A stretch of DNA of 64,000 nucleotides from Streptomyces mirabilis (GCF_039503195.1 NZ_JBCJKP010000001.1:2046001-2110000); one strand, 5' to 3'; shown: positions 32,423-41,768, counted from the stretch's first letter. The notes: generated from the sequence alone by a model not told the origin. Numbers and translations: made by a program.

Positions 32423-32535
32423 GTCAAGTTCCTCCGATGTGCGGTCACTTCCAGGTCTCAGAACCTACAGGCGACCACTGACAATCGGCCCCGCACCCCG
32501 TAGGACGACACCACTCGCCGGGTCCTGCCCGTGAC

Positions 32536-34122
32536 CTACCAGCTGGTCTTGCGGTGCAGCTCCCACATCATCATGATCGTCGAGGGGTCCAGCGCCTGCT
32601 CCCCGCCCGAGATCTCCTCACTCGCCGCCACGAACTGCTTGCCCTGCCACAGCGGCAGCAGCCGTGCGTCGTCGACGAGGATCTGCTGGGCCGCCTCGAA
32701 CTCCTTGACCACCGCTCCACGGTCGCTCTCGCGGCGCGAGGCGGGCAGCAGAGTGTCGGTGATCCGGGGAGCCGGATAGGGCGTGCCGAGCGCGTTCTGC
32801 CGGCCCACGAAGGGCGCGATGAAGTTCTCGGCGTCCGGGAAGTCGGGGAACCAGCCGCGCCCGAACACCGGGTACTCGCCCTTGCGGTAGCCCTCCTCGT
32901 AGGTCTTCCAGGGGCGTCCGTTGAGCGACACGCGGAACAGACCGGAGTCCTCGAGCTGCCTCTTGATCTCCTGGAACTCCGGGGCGGTCTCGGAGCCGTA
33001 GCGGTCCGTGGTGTACCAGAGGGTGAGCGGGACGCGCTCGGAGATGCCCGCCTGCGAGAGGATCTGCCGGGCCTTGGACGGACTGGGGTCCCCGTAGTCG
33101 TCGAAAAAGCCCGTGGTGTGACCGGTCAGGCCCGCGGGGACCATGGAGTACAGCGGGTCGACCGTGTCCTTGTAGATCTTGTGCGCGATCGCCGCACGGT
33201 CGACGACCTGGGCGACCGCCTTGCGCACCGCGAGCTTCTTGGCCCACGGATCCTTCGGGTTGAACACGAGGTAGCTGATCTCCATGCCCGCGCCCTCGAC
33301 GAGCTGCAGTCCGCTGTCAGCCCCCTTGCTCCGGAGCGAGACGATGTCCTTGGAGGCCAGACCACGGAACGTGACGTCGATCTTCTTGTCCTTGAGGGCG
33401 TCGACCATCTGCCCCGAGTCCTGGAAGTAGCGGATCGTGACCGCGTCGTTCTTGAGCTCGGCGAAGCCCTTGTAGTGGTCGTTCCTGACGAGTTCGGCCT
33501 GCTTGCCGTCCTCGTAGGAGCGCAGGCTGTACGGCCCGGACCCGAAGACCTTGCCGTCCTTGCGCAGCGCGTGCGCGGGGTAGTCGTCGGGGTCGACGAT
33601 CGACATGGCCGGGGTGGCGAGGACGAACGGGAAGGTCGCGTCCGATTTGTTCAGGTGGAAGACGAGTTCGCGCGCGTTCAGTACCTGGATCCGGTCGAGG
33701 CTGCCGAGGAGGCCTGCGGGGCCGCCGGGCAGGTTGATCTTCTTGATCCGGTCGATGGAGTACTTGACGGCCCGGGCGTCCAAGGGGTCGCCGTCGGAGA
33801 ACTTCATGTCGGCGCGCAGCTCGCAGCGGTACACGAGGTTCGAGGTGTCCGCGAACCCACAGCTCTGGGCGGCGTCGGGCTCGGGCGTGGTGGCCCCGGA
33901 GGGGTAGCTCAGCAGCGTCTGGTAGATGTTGCGGAACAGTTCCCAGGAGCCGTCCCAGGAGGCGGCCGGATCCAGCGTGCTCGGGGCGCTGGTGGTGCCC
34001 ACGACGATCGGTCCCTTGTCGCCGGACGACGCCGAGGACAGGACGCCGCACCCGGCCACCAGGGTGATGGACGTGACCGCCGCCAGATGCCGCAGACATG
34101 GGTTCCGGTTGAACACGCGCAC
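32536..34122 (-). CDS. ABC transporter substrate-binding lipoprotein (family 5, peptide type)
   Basis: The 528-residue product has a signal peptide with lipobox VAGC (about 22-25) and the SBP family 5 pattern: GTTSAPSTLDPAASWDGSWE, a MKFSDGDPLDARAVKYSIDR motif, and PNFxx-like regions through to a C-terminal RLLPLWQGKQFVAASEEI. It would bind oligopeptides or a similar solute. No permease or ATPase genes adjoin it, so it is an orphan binding protein. Confidence 0.9.
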   Translation of the reverse strand: MRVFNRNPCLRHLAAVTSITLVAGCGVLSSASSGDKGPIVVGTTSAPSTLDPAASWDGSWELFRNIYQTLLSYPSGATTPEPDAAQSCGFADTSNLVYRCELRADMKFSDGDPLDARAVKYSIDRIKKINLPGGPAGLLGSLDRIQVLNARELVFHLNKSDATFPFVLATPAMSIVDPDDYPAHALRKDGKVFGSGPYSLRSYEDGKQAELVRNDHYKGFAELKNDAVTIRYFQDSGQMVDALKDKKIDVTFRGLASKDIVSLRSKGADSGLQLVEGAGMEISYLVFNPKDPWAKKLAVRKAVAQVVDRAAIAHKIYKDTVDPLYSMVPAGLTGHTTGFFDDYGDPSPSKARQILSQAGISERVPLTLWYTTDRYGSETAPEFQEIKRQLEDSGLFRVSLNGRPWKTYEEGYRKGEYPVFGRGWFPDFPDAENFIAPFVGRQNALGTPYPAPRITDTLLPASRRESDRGAVVKEFEAAQQILVDDARLLPLWQGKQFVAASEEISGGEQALDPSTIMMMWELHRKTSW

Positions 34123-34325
34123 GCTCCTCGATCTGCCGTACCAAGGGTCGGCAGACCATACCGCAGCGCCACACCGGTGGATCCGTGTTCCCGGCAGGGC
34201 ACTTGATCAGCGCGTTTGTGACTACGTTGTCATTTGGCTGTCCGTCTTCATACGTCGACGCGAGCGCCGATTTCGTCCATCAGCGCCCGCGTCGATGCTC
34301 CGTTCGTCCCGTCTCGGGACTCCGG

Positions 34326-35087
34326 TCAGCCCACTCCTGCGTTCAGGAAGATGCCGCCGTCGACGACGAGCGTCTGACCGGTGATCCAGTCCGACTGCGA
34401 CGAGGTGAGGAAGGCGGCGGCGCCTCCGATGTCGGAGGGCACACCGAGCCGGCCGAGCGGGTAGGACGCGGCGGCCTCCGCCTCCCGGCCTTCGTACAGG
34501 GCCTGCGCGAACTTGGTCTTGACGACGGCAGGCGCGATCGCGTTGACCCGCACCTTGGGCGCGAACTCGTGCGCCAGCTGCACGGTCAGGTTGATCATGG
34601 CGGCCTTGCTCATGCCGTACGCACCGATGAAGGGCGACGGGGAGATGCCGGCGACGGACGCGATGTTGACGATCGCGCCGCCGTTCTCGCTCTGCCAGGC
34701 CTTCCAGGTCAGCTGGGCGAAGCCGAGCGCCGAGATGACGTTGGTCTCGAAGACCTTGCGTGCCACGTCCAGGTCCAGGTCGGCCATCGGGCCGAACACG
34801 GGGTTCGTACCGGCGTTGTTGACCAGGTAGTCGACGCGGCCGAAGGCCTCCATGGTGCGCTCGACGACCGTGGCCTGGTGGGCCAGGTCGTGAGCCTTGC
34901 CGGCGACGCCGATGACACGGTCGGCACCGAGTGCCTCGACGGCCTCCTTCAGGGCGTCCTCGTTGCGGCCCGTGATGCACACGCGGTCACCGCGCGCGAC
35001 GAGGGCCTCCGCGATGCCGTAACCGATGCCGCGGCTCGCGCCCGTGATGAGCGCGACCTTGCCGGAGAGTTCGGGGAGTGTGGTCAT
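34326..35087 (-). CDS. SDR family oxidoreductase
   Basis: The 253-residue classical SDR shows TGASRGIGYGIAEALVARG (15-33), LVNNAGTNPVFGPM, the catalytic Ser in VNIASVAGIS, YGMSK, and RVNAIAPAVVKTKFAQALYE. The C-terminus is ITGQTLVVDGGIFLNAGVG. It follows a FabG-like SDR by 16 bases on the same strand, so the two form an operon; together they could act on successive 3-hydroxyacyl or alcohol substrates. Substrate unknown. Confidence 0.9.
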   Translation of the reverse strand: MTTLPELSGKVALITGASRGIGYGIAEALVARGDRVCITGRNEDALKEAVEALGADRVIGVAGKAHDLAHQATVVERTMEAFGRVDYLVNNAGTNPVFGPMADLDLDVARKVFETNVISALGFAQLTWKAWQSENGGAIVNIASVAGISPSPFIGAYGMSKAAMINLTVQLAHEFAPKVRVNAIAPAVVKTKFAQALYEGREAEAAASYPLGRLGVPSDIGGAAAFLTSSQSDWITGQTLVVDGGIFLNAGVG

Positions 35088-35103
35088 GTCGTGCCCTCCG
35101 GCG

Positions 35104-35865
35104 TCAGTTGAGGGGTCCGCCGGCCACGTACAGGACCTGGCCGGAGACGAATCCGGCGGCCTCGCCGGTGAAGAAGGCGATCGCGTTGGCGATGTCGTCG
35201 GGGTTGCCGACGCGCTGCACGGGGATCTGGGTGGCGGCCGCGGCCTGGAAGTCCTCGAAGCCCATGCCGACGCGCTCGGCGGTGGCCGCCGTCATGTCGG
35301 TGGCGATGAAGCCGGGCGCGACGGCGTTGGCGGTGACGCCGAACTTGCCGAGCTCGATGGCGAGGGTCTTGGTGAGGCCCTGGAGACCGGCCTTGGCGGC
35401 GGAGTAGTTGGCCTGGCCGCGGTTGCCGAGCGCCGAGGACGACGACAGGTTGACGATCCGGCCGAACTTGGCGTCCACCATGTACTTCTGGCAGGCCTTG
35501 GCCATCAGGAAGGCGCCGCGCAGGTGCACGTTCATGACCGTGTCCCAGTCGGACGCGGCCATCTTGAACAGCAGGTTGTCGCGGAGCACGCCCGCGTTGT
35601 TCACCAGGACGGTCGGCGCACCGAGCTCCTCGGCGATCCGCGCGACCGCGGCCTCGACCTGGGCCTCGTCGGAGACGTCGCAGCCGACCGCGAGGGCCTT
35701 GCCACCGGCGGCGGTGATCTTCTCGACGGTGTCCTTGCACGCGGCCTCGTCGAGGTCGATCACCGCGACGGCGCGGCCTTCGGCGGCCAGTCGTACGGCG
35801 GTCGCGGCGCCGATGCCGCGCGCGGCACCGGTGACTACGGCGACGCGCTGCTCAGTGGTGGACAT
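35104..35865 (-). CDS. fabG: FabG-type 3-oxoacyl-(acyl carrier) reductase
   Basis: The 253-residue product has TGAARGIGAATAVRLAAEGR, CDVSDEAQVEAAVARI, LVNNAGVLRDNLLFKM, the catalytic Ser in VNLSSSSALGNRGQANYSAA with YSAAK, and a C-terminus SGQVLYVAGGPLN. LRDNLLFKM and the YSAAKAGLQGLTK helix are typical of FabG. It probably reduces 3-oxoacyl thioesters with NADPH; it is not in a fatty acid synthesis cluster, so it may be a paralogue in a catabolic role. Its leader contains a 15-bp tandem repeat. Confidence 0.88.
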   Translation of the reverse strand: MSTTEQRVAVVTGAARGIGAATAVRLAAEGRAVAVIDLDEAACKDTVEKITAAGGKALAVGCDVSDEAQVEAAVARIAEELGAPTVLVNNAGVLRDNLLFKMAASDWDTVMNVHLRGAFLMAKACQKYMVDAKFGRIVNLSSSSALGNRGQANYSAAKAGLQGLTKTLAIELGKFGVTANAVAPGFIATDMTAATAERVGMGFEDFQAAAATQIPVQRVGNPDDIANAIAFFTGEAAGFVSGQVLYVAGGPLN

Positions 35866-35910
35866 TGCTGGTTCTCCTCGCCCTTGAAAAGCCCTGTGGC
35901 TTGAAATGCC

Positions 35911-35940
35911 CTGCGGTGGAATGTCCTGCGGTGGAATGTC
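35911..35940. repeat. 15-bp tandem repeat in the fabG leader
   Basis: CTGCGGTGGAATGTC occurs twice exactly, with a partial third unit (TTGCGG) and a related AAATGCC upstream. It lies 46-75 bases before the fabG start on the antisense of the transcript. Confidence 0.75.
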
Positions 35941-36054
35941 TTGCGGCTCACACGGTACGCCCGTCCGGTGAGCGACCGCTTAGTACCTTCGGTAGACGTG
36001 ACGCTAGAAGCCCTGGCACCCGGTGTCAACGGCACACCGCGTGGGTGTGATCCA

Positions 36055-36438
36055 TTACCTGACCAGCAACTGGAGCAACCGCTCCGTCTCCGCCTCCGGA
36101 TCGGCGGTGAGTCCGGTGTGCACGGGCCCCGGCTGCACGACCGTCGAACGGGGCGCGATCAGCCAGCGAAAACGCCGCCCGGCATCGTCACCAGCGGCCT
36201 GACCTGCCGCTTTCCCGCCCGCGCAGACCCCCTCGACTGCCCGTAGCGCGGCCCGTACGCCGGTCACGTCGGCCTCCGGGTCCAGGGCGAGCAGCTTGGT
36301 CTCGTCCAGATGGGTGCGCACTCCGACGAAGGACTTGGCGCGGCAGTACACCAGTACGCCCGCGTTGAAGCACTCGCCGCGCTCCACCCGCGGCACCACA
36401 CGCAGCAGCGCGTACTCGAAGACGTCCCGCTCGCTCAC
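36055..36438 (-). CDS. DUF3037 family protein
   Basis: The 127-residue product starts (GTG) VSERDVFEYALLRVVPRVER, then GECFNAGVLVYCRAKSFVGV and FRWLIAPRSTVVQPGPVHTG. E-x-FNxGV-L-x-C and the SxxxQ-P-xHxG segment are the DUF3037 signature. The start overlaps the stop of the upstream HipA-like gene by four bases (GTGA), so the two are coupled. In many actinobacteria DUF3037 follows a HipA-like kinase gene; the pair may be a toxin/antitoxin-like or regulatory unit, but no function is established. Confidence 0.85.
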   Translation of the reverse strand: MSERDVFEYALLRVVPRVERGECFNAGVLVYCRAKSFVGVRTHLDETKLLALDPEADVTGVRAALRAVEGVCAGGKAAGQAAGDDAGRRFRWLIAPRSTVVQPGPVHTGLTADPEAETERLLQLLVR

Positions 36439-37199
36439 TTGTCCCCCTCGAAGCCCTTGATGCGCCCCTCGATCACGCCGGCGCGTGCCAGCAGCGGCTG
36501 CGCGTAGGCACGCCGCAGTGCGTCCGGCGAGTCGAAGCCGGGTTCGTCGGCCAGCCACGCGTCGGGGATCTCCGAGGTCACCTCGGCCAGCAGGTCCTCG
36601 GTCACCAGCGGCGCCAGCTGGGCCGCGGCGGAGGCGATGTCCGGGCCGAAGGGCGCGAGCGCGTGGTCGGAGGCGTCGTAGGGCTTGGCCGCGGAGGTCG
36701 CCGCGCCCGGCCAGTGGTGATGCCAGATCATGGTGGCGCCGTGGTCGATGAGCCACAGGTCGCCGTGCCACATCAGCAGATTGGGGTTGCGCCAGGAACG
36801 GTCGACGTTGTTGACCAGCGCGTCGAACCAGACGATCCGCCCGGCCTCCTCGGGGCTCACCTCGAAGGCGAGGGAGTCGAAGCCGATCGCGCCGGGGAGG
36901 AAGTCCATCCCGAGGTTCGGTCCGCCGCTCGACTTGAGCAGCTCCTGCACTTCCTGGTCCGGCTCCCCGAGCCCCAGGACCGGGTCGAGGCCGAGTGTCA
37001 CCAAGCCGGGCACGCGCAGGCCGAGCCGACGGGCGAGTTCACCGCAGACGACCTCCGCGACGAGCGTCTTGCGCCCCTGCCCCGCGCCGGTGAACTTCAT
37101 GACGTACGTCCCGAGATCGTCGGCCTCGACGAGCCCCGGCAGCGAGCCGCCCTCACGCAGCGGCGTGATGTAGCGGGTCACGGTGACCTCTTTCAGCAT
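36435..37199 (-). CDS. HipA-like kinase family protein
   Basis: The 254-residue product shows TYVMKFTGAGQGRKTLVAEV (Lys of the nucleotide site), FDALVNNVDRSWRNPNLLMW with the catalytic Asp and Asn of a kinase-like fold, and LWLIDHGATMIWHH where LIDHG is the metal-binding DxG. It lacks the HipA N-terminal domain and is shorter than HipA. Kinase activity is likely by fold but the target is unknown. It forms a two-gene unit with the DUF3037 gene. An integrase pseudogene lies 75 bases upstream. Confidence 0.82.
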   Translation of the reverse strand: MLKEVTVTRYITPLREGGSLPGLVEADDLGTYVMKFTGAGQGRKTLVAEVVCGELARRLGLRVPGLVTLGLDPVLGLGEPDQEVQELLKSSGGPNLGMDFLPGAIGFDSLAFEVSPEEAGRIVWFDALVNNVDRSWRNPNLLMWHGDLWLIDHGATMIWHHHWPGAATSAAKPYDASDHALAPFGPDIASAAAQLAPLVTEDLLAEVTSEIPDAWLADEPGFDSPDALRRAYAQPLLARAGVIEGRIKGFEGDK

Positions 37200-37274
37200 T
37201 TCCCCAGGCCACCCATCTATGCAACCTTGCGATCCACGGCAACTTTGGAGGGGCGTAGCAACGGGAATCGCCCG

Positions 37275-37940
37275 TCAACGGGCCTGGGGAGAATCTGGGG
37301 AGTTTCGACCGGCATGCCGATCTCCCCGCTCCCCAAGCAGTCCGTCGATGGCGGTGCGCCTCTTGCTTCCGGCCTCCGGCATGAAGTGAGCATAGTAACC
37401 GAGGGTGATCGCGGGCGAGGAGTGCCCGAACCACCGCGCCAAGGACACGACGGGCTCTCCGGCCTCCAGCATGATCGAGGCATAGGTGTGCCGCAGCACG
37501 TGGAAGCCGTCCTTCGGGGCCGCCGCCCCCTGCCAGGGATTCGCTCCTCGGCGCGCGGCGGGATGAGGGCGGCCTCGGCCGGCGCGGGCTTCCAGGTGTA
37601 GGTGTTCCCCGTGTTCACCGCGACGGCGTTGCCGAGGCGTGTGGTGAACAGCGGGGAGAACTTCCTCCCCGCACCTCCGGCTTCCCCACGGAAGCTCCAC
37701 CTCCAGCGGTGGGAAGAACGCTTCGACGTGGCGCTTCAGCTCCTCGGCCACCGAGGAGGGCGTGTCGACGGTACGGGTCTTCTTCCCCTTCGGCAGGGCG
37801 AAGTACAACCTTCCACGGGTTGCGTGGATTTGGTGGCGGACGTGGAGAACGCCTCGCGCGGAGTCGATGTCCTCCGGGCTCAGCCCTGGCACCTCGCCGT
37901 GACGGAGCCCGATGCGCGCGGATCCGCCGCCGTGATGTTC
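37275..37940 (-). pseudogene. Tyrosine recombinase (integrase), truncated and frameshifted
   Basis: Three frames together give the catalytic half of an integrase: ARIGLRHGEVPGLSPEDIDS (first Arg), LYFALPKGKKTRTVDTPSSV, a middle part in a second frame (VNTGNTYTWKPAPAEAALIP), then DGFHVLRHTYASIMLEAGEP and ARWFGHSSPAITLGYYAHFM with the Tyr. Two indels and loss of the N-terminal domain make it inactive. It resembles integrases of Streptomyces integrative elements or phages. No tRNA or att repeat was recognised next to it; it lies at the border of the betaine island. Confidence 0.8.
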
Positions 37941-38209
37941 CCGAGGGGGAGTTGACCCGGGTGCGCAACGATGTGAAGGCGCGCTCTCCGCTCCTGGTTG
38001 TCCTGGGTCTTCGGAACCCGGGTCTTCGGAACTCCGCCCCTGCCCGGTGTCCAGTGCATCGCGATGCAGTCGGCAAGTGTGATGGATCGCCGACCACCGC
38101 CTTCTACTGGTGGAAGGGGAAGGTCGAGACGGCGCAGGAGTGAGGAGCGACGGGTCTGCCGTACGACGGCTTCGCGTCCTGGGCTTGCCCGCCTACCGCG
38201 CGAGGGGGC

Positions 38210-39205
38210 TCAGGATGCGAACTGCCGCAGGTGAACGGCGAGTTCCTGTGCGCTGTCGGGGAGCGAGGCTGCGACAGTCGCTGCGCGCTCCTTGCCCATC
38301 GTGTTGGGCTTGGTCTGTGCCGCCGCCGCGAACTGGGGTGACACGTAGACGCCTTGGTCGACGTCACCTCCACGCAGTAGGGCCGAAGCGAGATCTCCGA
38401 GGACCACAACGCTTCCGTCCGGCAGGCGCGCACGTGGCCGTCCGCGGTGAGCCGGGTGCGGTCGCAGGTGCCGCAGAAGGGACGCGTGACAGAGGCGAGG
38501 GCGGGCATCGGGACGGTTGCACCGGTCGGTGAGCGGTACCCGCAGGTCGGTGGCGACGCGGGGGAACGTGTCGACGAGCACAGCTGCGGCCCCCTTTCCC
38601 TCCATCAACGCGGAGATCGACAGGCCGGTCTCCCGGGAGAGTCGCAGCAGCTCGTCGCCCGTGCGGAACGGGTGGGCGAGCACGGTGTCGTCGAGCTTGA
38701 TCCGGTCCGCCCCGACGGCGTCCTCGTCGACCACGAAGCCGCCGCCGAGCGAGTGGTACGTCTTCTCGAGCAGCGGCACACCGTCGGCGTCGTACGCGAA
38801 GAGGATCATGCCGTTCGCGTGGTACGGCAGCGAGCGCCGCCGGTGCAGGACCAGCTGGTTCGCGACATCGAAGTCGATCTCATGGGCCGGGCCGATTTCG
38901 GCACCGAGCAGGCGGATGCGCCCGGTGCCGCGGATTCGCTCGACGTCCCGGTCGGCCTGGGCGACGTCGACCGTGTGCGGCTCGTTGCCCTCCAGACCCA
39001 GCAGCACGGCCTTGGGGGTGCCATGGCCGTGGCCGGTGGCGCCGAGGGAGCCGAACAGCTCCGCCCGTACGGCGGTGGTCTGGGCGAGCAGGCCGTCCTT
39101 CTTCAGCAGGGCGCCGAACCTCGCAGCGGCGCGCATGGGGCCGACGGTGTGGGAGCTGGACGGGCCGATGCCGATCGAGAACAGGTCGAAGACGCTGATT
39201 GCCAC
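38210..39205 (-). pseudogene. sdaA: L-serine dehydratase N-terminal part joined to a moaA remnant
   Basis: Residues 1-201 are SdaA: MAISVFDLFSIGIGPSSSHT, TGHGHGTPKAVLLGLEG, LPYHANGMILFAYDADG, SLGGGFVVDEDAVGADRIKL. The match ends at TGLSISALM; the C-terminal half, with the catalytic domain and the iron-sulfur cysteines, is absent. The frame continues with VLVDTFPRVATDLRVPLTDR, the start of MoaA, but its CxxxCxxC radical-SAM motif is deleted. In another frame (about 38508-38390) comes PFCGTCDRTRLTADGHVRAC, the MoaA C-terminal cluster. Neither enzyme can be active. It follows glyA, where SdaA would turn serine from betaine into pyruvate. Confidence 0.85.
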
Positions 39206-39274
39206 GCCGTACTCCGGGGGTGGGAGGAACGTGCCGAAAGGTCACGGGCACGCCCCCCTGCGGAAGGTTGTCGG

Positions 39275-40534
39275 TTACAGGCCGGGGTAGAGCGGGTGCT
39301 TGTCCGCCAGGGCCTTGACCCGGGTCTTGAGGGCCTCCGCATCGCACGACGGCTTGAGCGCCTCGGCGATGACGTCGGCGACCTCGGTGAAGTCCTGGGC
39401 GGTGAAGCCGCGGGTGGCGAGGGCGGGGGTGCCGATGCGCAGGCCGGAGGTGACCATCGGCGGGCGGGGGTCGTTGGGGACGGCGTTGCGGTTGACCGTG
39501 ATGCCGACCTCGTGGAGGCGGTCCTCGGCCTGCTGCCCGTCCAGCTCGGAGGCGCGCAGGTCGACCAGGATCAGGTGCACGTCCGTGCCGCCGGACAGCA
39601 CGTCGACCCCGGCCTCACGGGCGTCGGCGGCCGTCAGACGCTCGGCGAGGATCCGCGCGCCCTCGACCGTACGGCGCTGCCGCTCCCTGAACTCCTCCGA
39701 GGCCGCCACCTTGAAGGACACCGCCTTCGCCGCGATCACGTGCTCCAGGGGACCGCCCTGGAAGCCCGGGAAGACCGAGGAGTTCAGCTTCTTCGCGAAC
39801 GCCTGCTTCGCCAGGATGATGCCGCCGCGCGGGCCGCCGAGCGTCTTGTGCGTCGTGGACGTGACGACGTCCGCGTACTCCACCGGGTTCGGGTGGAGCC
39901 CGGCCGCGACCAGGCCCGCGAAGTGCGCCATGTCGACCCACAGGTACGCCCCGACCTCGTCGGCGATCCGGCGGAACGCGGCGAAGTCCAGCTGACGCGG
40001 GTACGCCGACCAGCCCGCGATGATCACCTTCGGCCGGTGCTCCTTGGCCAGCTGCTCCAGCTCGTCCATGTCGATCAGACCGGTCTCGGTGTCCACGTGG
40101 TAGGCGACCACGTGGAACTGCTTGCCCGAGAAGTTGATCTTCATGCCGTGGGTGAGGTGGCCGCCGTGGGCCAGGTCCAGGCCGAGGATGGTGTCGCCGG
40201 GCTGGGCCAGCGCGAAGAGCGCGGCCTGGTTCGCGGAGGCACCCGAGTGCGGCTGGACGTTGGCGTACTCGGCGCCGAACAGCTCCTTGACCCGGTCGAT
40301 CGCGATCCGCTCGGCCACGTCGACGTGCTCGCAGCCGCCGTAGTAGCGGCGGCCCGGGTAGCCCTCGGCGTACTTGTTGGTCAGGACCGAGCCCTGGGCC
40401 TCCATGACCGCGACCGGAGCGAAGTTCTCCGAGGCGATCATCTCCAGGGTGGACTGCTGACGGTGCAGCTCGGCGTCGACCGCGGCGGCGACGGCCGGGT
40501 CCAGCTCGCGCAGGGGCTGGTTGAAGAGGGTCAT
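39275..40534 (-). CDS. glyA: Serine hydroxymethyltransferase
   Basis: The 419-residue product is complete: [60 protein letters not shown], the PLP lysine in [14 protein letters not shown], and the C-terminal [20 protein letters not shown]. It converts glycine plus 5,10-methylene-THF to serine. In this island it would use glycine from sarcosine oxidase and the methylene-THF made in the demethylation steps, so it is likely a betaine-dedicated paralogue of the housekeeping enzyme. It follows a GcvH-like pseudogene with a four-base overlap, and a truncated sdaA follows 69 bases downstream. Confidence 0.95.
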   Translation of the reverse strand: MTLFNQPLRELDPAVAAAVDAELHRQQSTLEMIASENFAPVAVMEAQGSVLTNKYAEGYPGRRYYGGCEHVDVAERIAIDRVKELFGAEYANVQPHSGASANQAALFALAQPGDTILGLDLAHGGHLTHGMKINFSGKQFHVVAYHVDTETGLIDMDELEQLAKEHRPKVIIAGWSAYPRQLDFAAFRRIADEVGAYLWVDMAHFAGLVAAGLHPNPVEYADVVTSTTHKTLGGPRGGIILAKQAFAKKLNSSVFPGFQGGPLEHVIAAKAVSFKVAASEEFRERQRRTVEGARILAERLTAADAREAGVDVLSGGTDVHLILVDLRASELDGQQAEDRLHEVGITVNRNAVPNDPRPPMVTSGLRIGTPALATRGFTAQDFTEVADVIAEALKPSCDAEALKTRVKALADKHPLYPGL

Positions 40535-40920
40535 CGACGGTCTCCTTGGGTGTGAGCGCAGTGGGCGGCACAGGCATCGGCCGACAGGGCGCCGGCGATG
40601 TTCTCGACGCGCAGCCGGAACAGCCGGCCGACGGTGCAGAGAGCGTGTTGACGACGCCGGGCTCGTCGGCCAGCGCGGTGTCGACTTCCAGAACCGCTTC
40701 CGAGGCGGGGGCGTACAGGCCGCTCACGGAGGTCAGCGACCTGATCTCGCCACAGCTCTCCCCCGCCTCGACCCACGTGCCGACTTCGGGCAGCCGCAGG
40801 TGGACTGCGTCGCCCAGGGTCTTCGCCGCGAACGCGGTGATGCCGGCGGTGGCGTTGCCCTTGTCCACGACCAGCCACTCGTGGTCCCCGGCGTAACGCA
40901 GGTGCCGCGGAATGCTCAGG
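40531..40920 (-). pseudogene. GcvH-like protein, lacking the lipoyl lysine and frameshifted
   Basis: The minus strand reads [90 protein letters not shown], the GcvH fold. The lipoylated lysine of ESVKSVSDLYAP is Thr here. After VVNTLS the frame shifts and continues [20 protein letters not shown]. No start codon of its own is visible: the frame runs in from a flavin-reductase fragment. Glycine cleavage H activity is not possible. Whether a lipoyl-independent role once existed is unknown. Confidence 0.78.
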
Positions 40921-40959
40921 GCGGTCTCCCGTCGGGACGGGAGGGGGAGCCGGGGCGGG

Positions 40960-41312
40960 GAGATCATGAGACGACGACCGGGACCGGCACCGGTCGCGAC
41001 GACGATGCCGTCGGTGCGCACATGCCGTCCTCCGGTCGGAGTGACGGTCCGGGGATCGGGGTCGAGCCGCACCGCGCGCTCGCCGAGCGGCCATTGCACG
41101 TCGAGGGCCTCGTACTCGTCCGCGTCGCCGAGCGCGAGCGCGTCGGCGTCGAGGTCGCCTTTGAGGAAGTCCTCGGACAGCGGCGGGCGGTCGTGGGGAG
41201 TGTGGCGCTCCTCCCCCACGACGACGATCTCGCCGTCGTGGCCCTCTGCGCGCAGTGCGCGAACCGTGCTCAGGCCTGCCGGCGACGCTCCGACGACGGT
41301 GATGCACCTCAT
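40960..41312 (-). pseudogene. Ferredoxin-reductase-like FAD protein, N-terminal fragment
   Basis: From the ATG at 41312, MRCITVVGASPAGLSTVRAL, VVVGEERHTPHDRPPLSEDF, LKGDLDADAL and TDGIVVATGAGPGRRLM form the FAD-binding first 115 residues of a rubredoxin/ferredoxin reductase-type flavoprotein. The NAD domain and C-terminus are missing; the frame runs directly into the GcvH-like sequence. In betaine demethylation a reductase of this kind could have fed electrons to a Rieske oxygenase. Two operator-like sites lie upstream, so the promoter may still drive the gcvH-glyA arm. Confidence 0.75.
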
Positions 41313-41353
41313 GCCGGCTCCAGACGAGGGAGTTGTCTCACATAACACAACGT

Positions 41354-41370
41354 CGATCGCTATGTGCAAC
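41354..41370. promoter_or_regulatory. Operator-like site, degenerate half
   Basis: CGATCGCTATGTGCAAC shares the GCTATG-GCAAC half with the sites over both iclR starts but lacks the left arm. It lies about 40 bases upstream of the flavin reductase fragment. Confidence 0.4.
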
Positions 41371-41439
41371 ATGCTTTCCGTGGCGCCCGGGTGCTGTCAA
41401 GAGGGAGGAGCCGCACATTGGTTCCCGAATGCGCATAGT

Positions 41440-41456
41440 GTTGCGCAGTTCGCAAC
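41440..41456. promoter_or_regulatory. 17-bp inverted repeat, probable IclR operator for the glyA arm
   Basis: GTTGCGCAGTTCGCAAC has perfect 6-bp arms and the same 17-bp span as the sites at 53567, 62964 and 43149. It lies 128 bases upstream of the flavin reductase fragment that heads the gcvH-glyA-sdaA arm, at the 3' end of an unrecognised pseudogene. Confidence 0.7.
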
Positions 41457-41768
41457 GGAAGTCCCTGAAGGGGGCCGGAGCTCCGCCGGTCGGAGCGTCG
41501 GCTCGTCCCACCGGTCCAGCAGGACGTCGACCATGGCTTCATCGAGCCCGGCTTCGGAGGCGTCCAGGGGCAGTTCGCCCCAGACGAGCTGCCGCGGTCG
41601 GTGTACCGCGTGCCCCGGCGCCGGACGAAATGAGCGACAAGGAACAGTCCTCGGCCGCCTTCGCCGGTGGTGGCCACGCAGATACCGCGGGCCGTGATCA
41701 CCTGCGGGTGCCGGGCGAGGACGAAGTGCTCGTCCGGAGATGACCGGACGCTCGATCCGCGCGGTCAC
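41440..41768 (-). pseudogene. Unrecognised gene, frameshifted remnant
   Basis: A GTG at 41768 opens [12 protein letters not shown], then the frame changes to EHFVLARHPQVITARGICVA, TTGEGGRGLFLVAHFVRRRG, then changes again to QLVWGELPLDASEAGLDEAM and VDVLLDRWDEPTL. The three pieces together look like one protein of about 100 residues with two indels. No family was recognised. It sits between the dehydrogenase fragment and the flavin reductase fragment. Confidence 0.4.

Noticed and set aside
39275..41372. Glycine riboswitch upstream of the gcvH-glyA arm
   Set aside because: No tandem aptamer-like conserved core was recognised; the upstream region is occupied by gene fragments and IclR-type sites.
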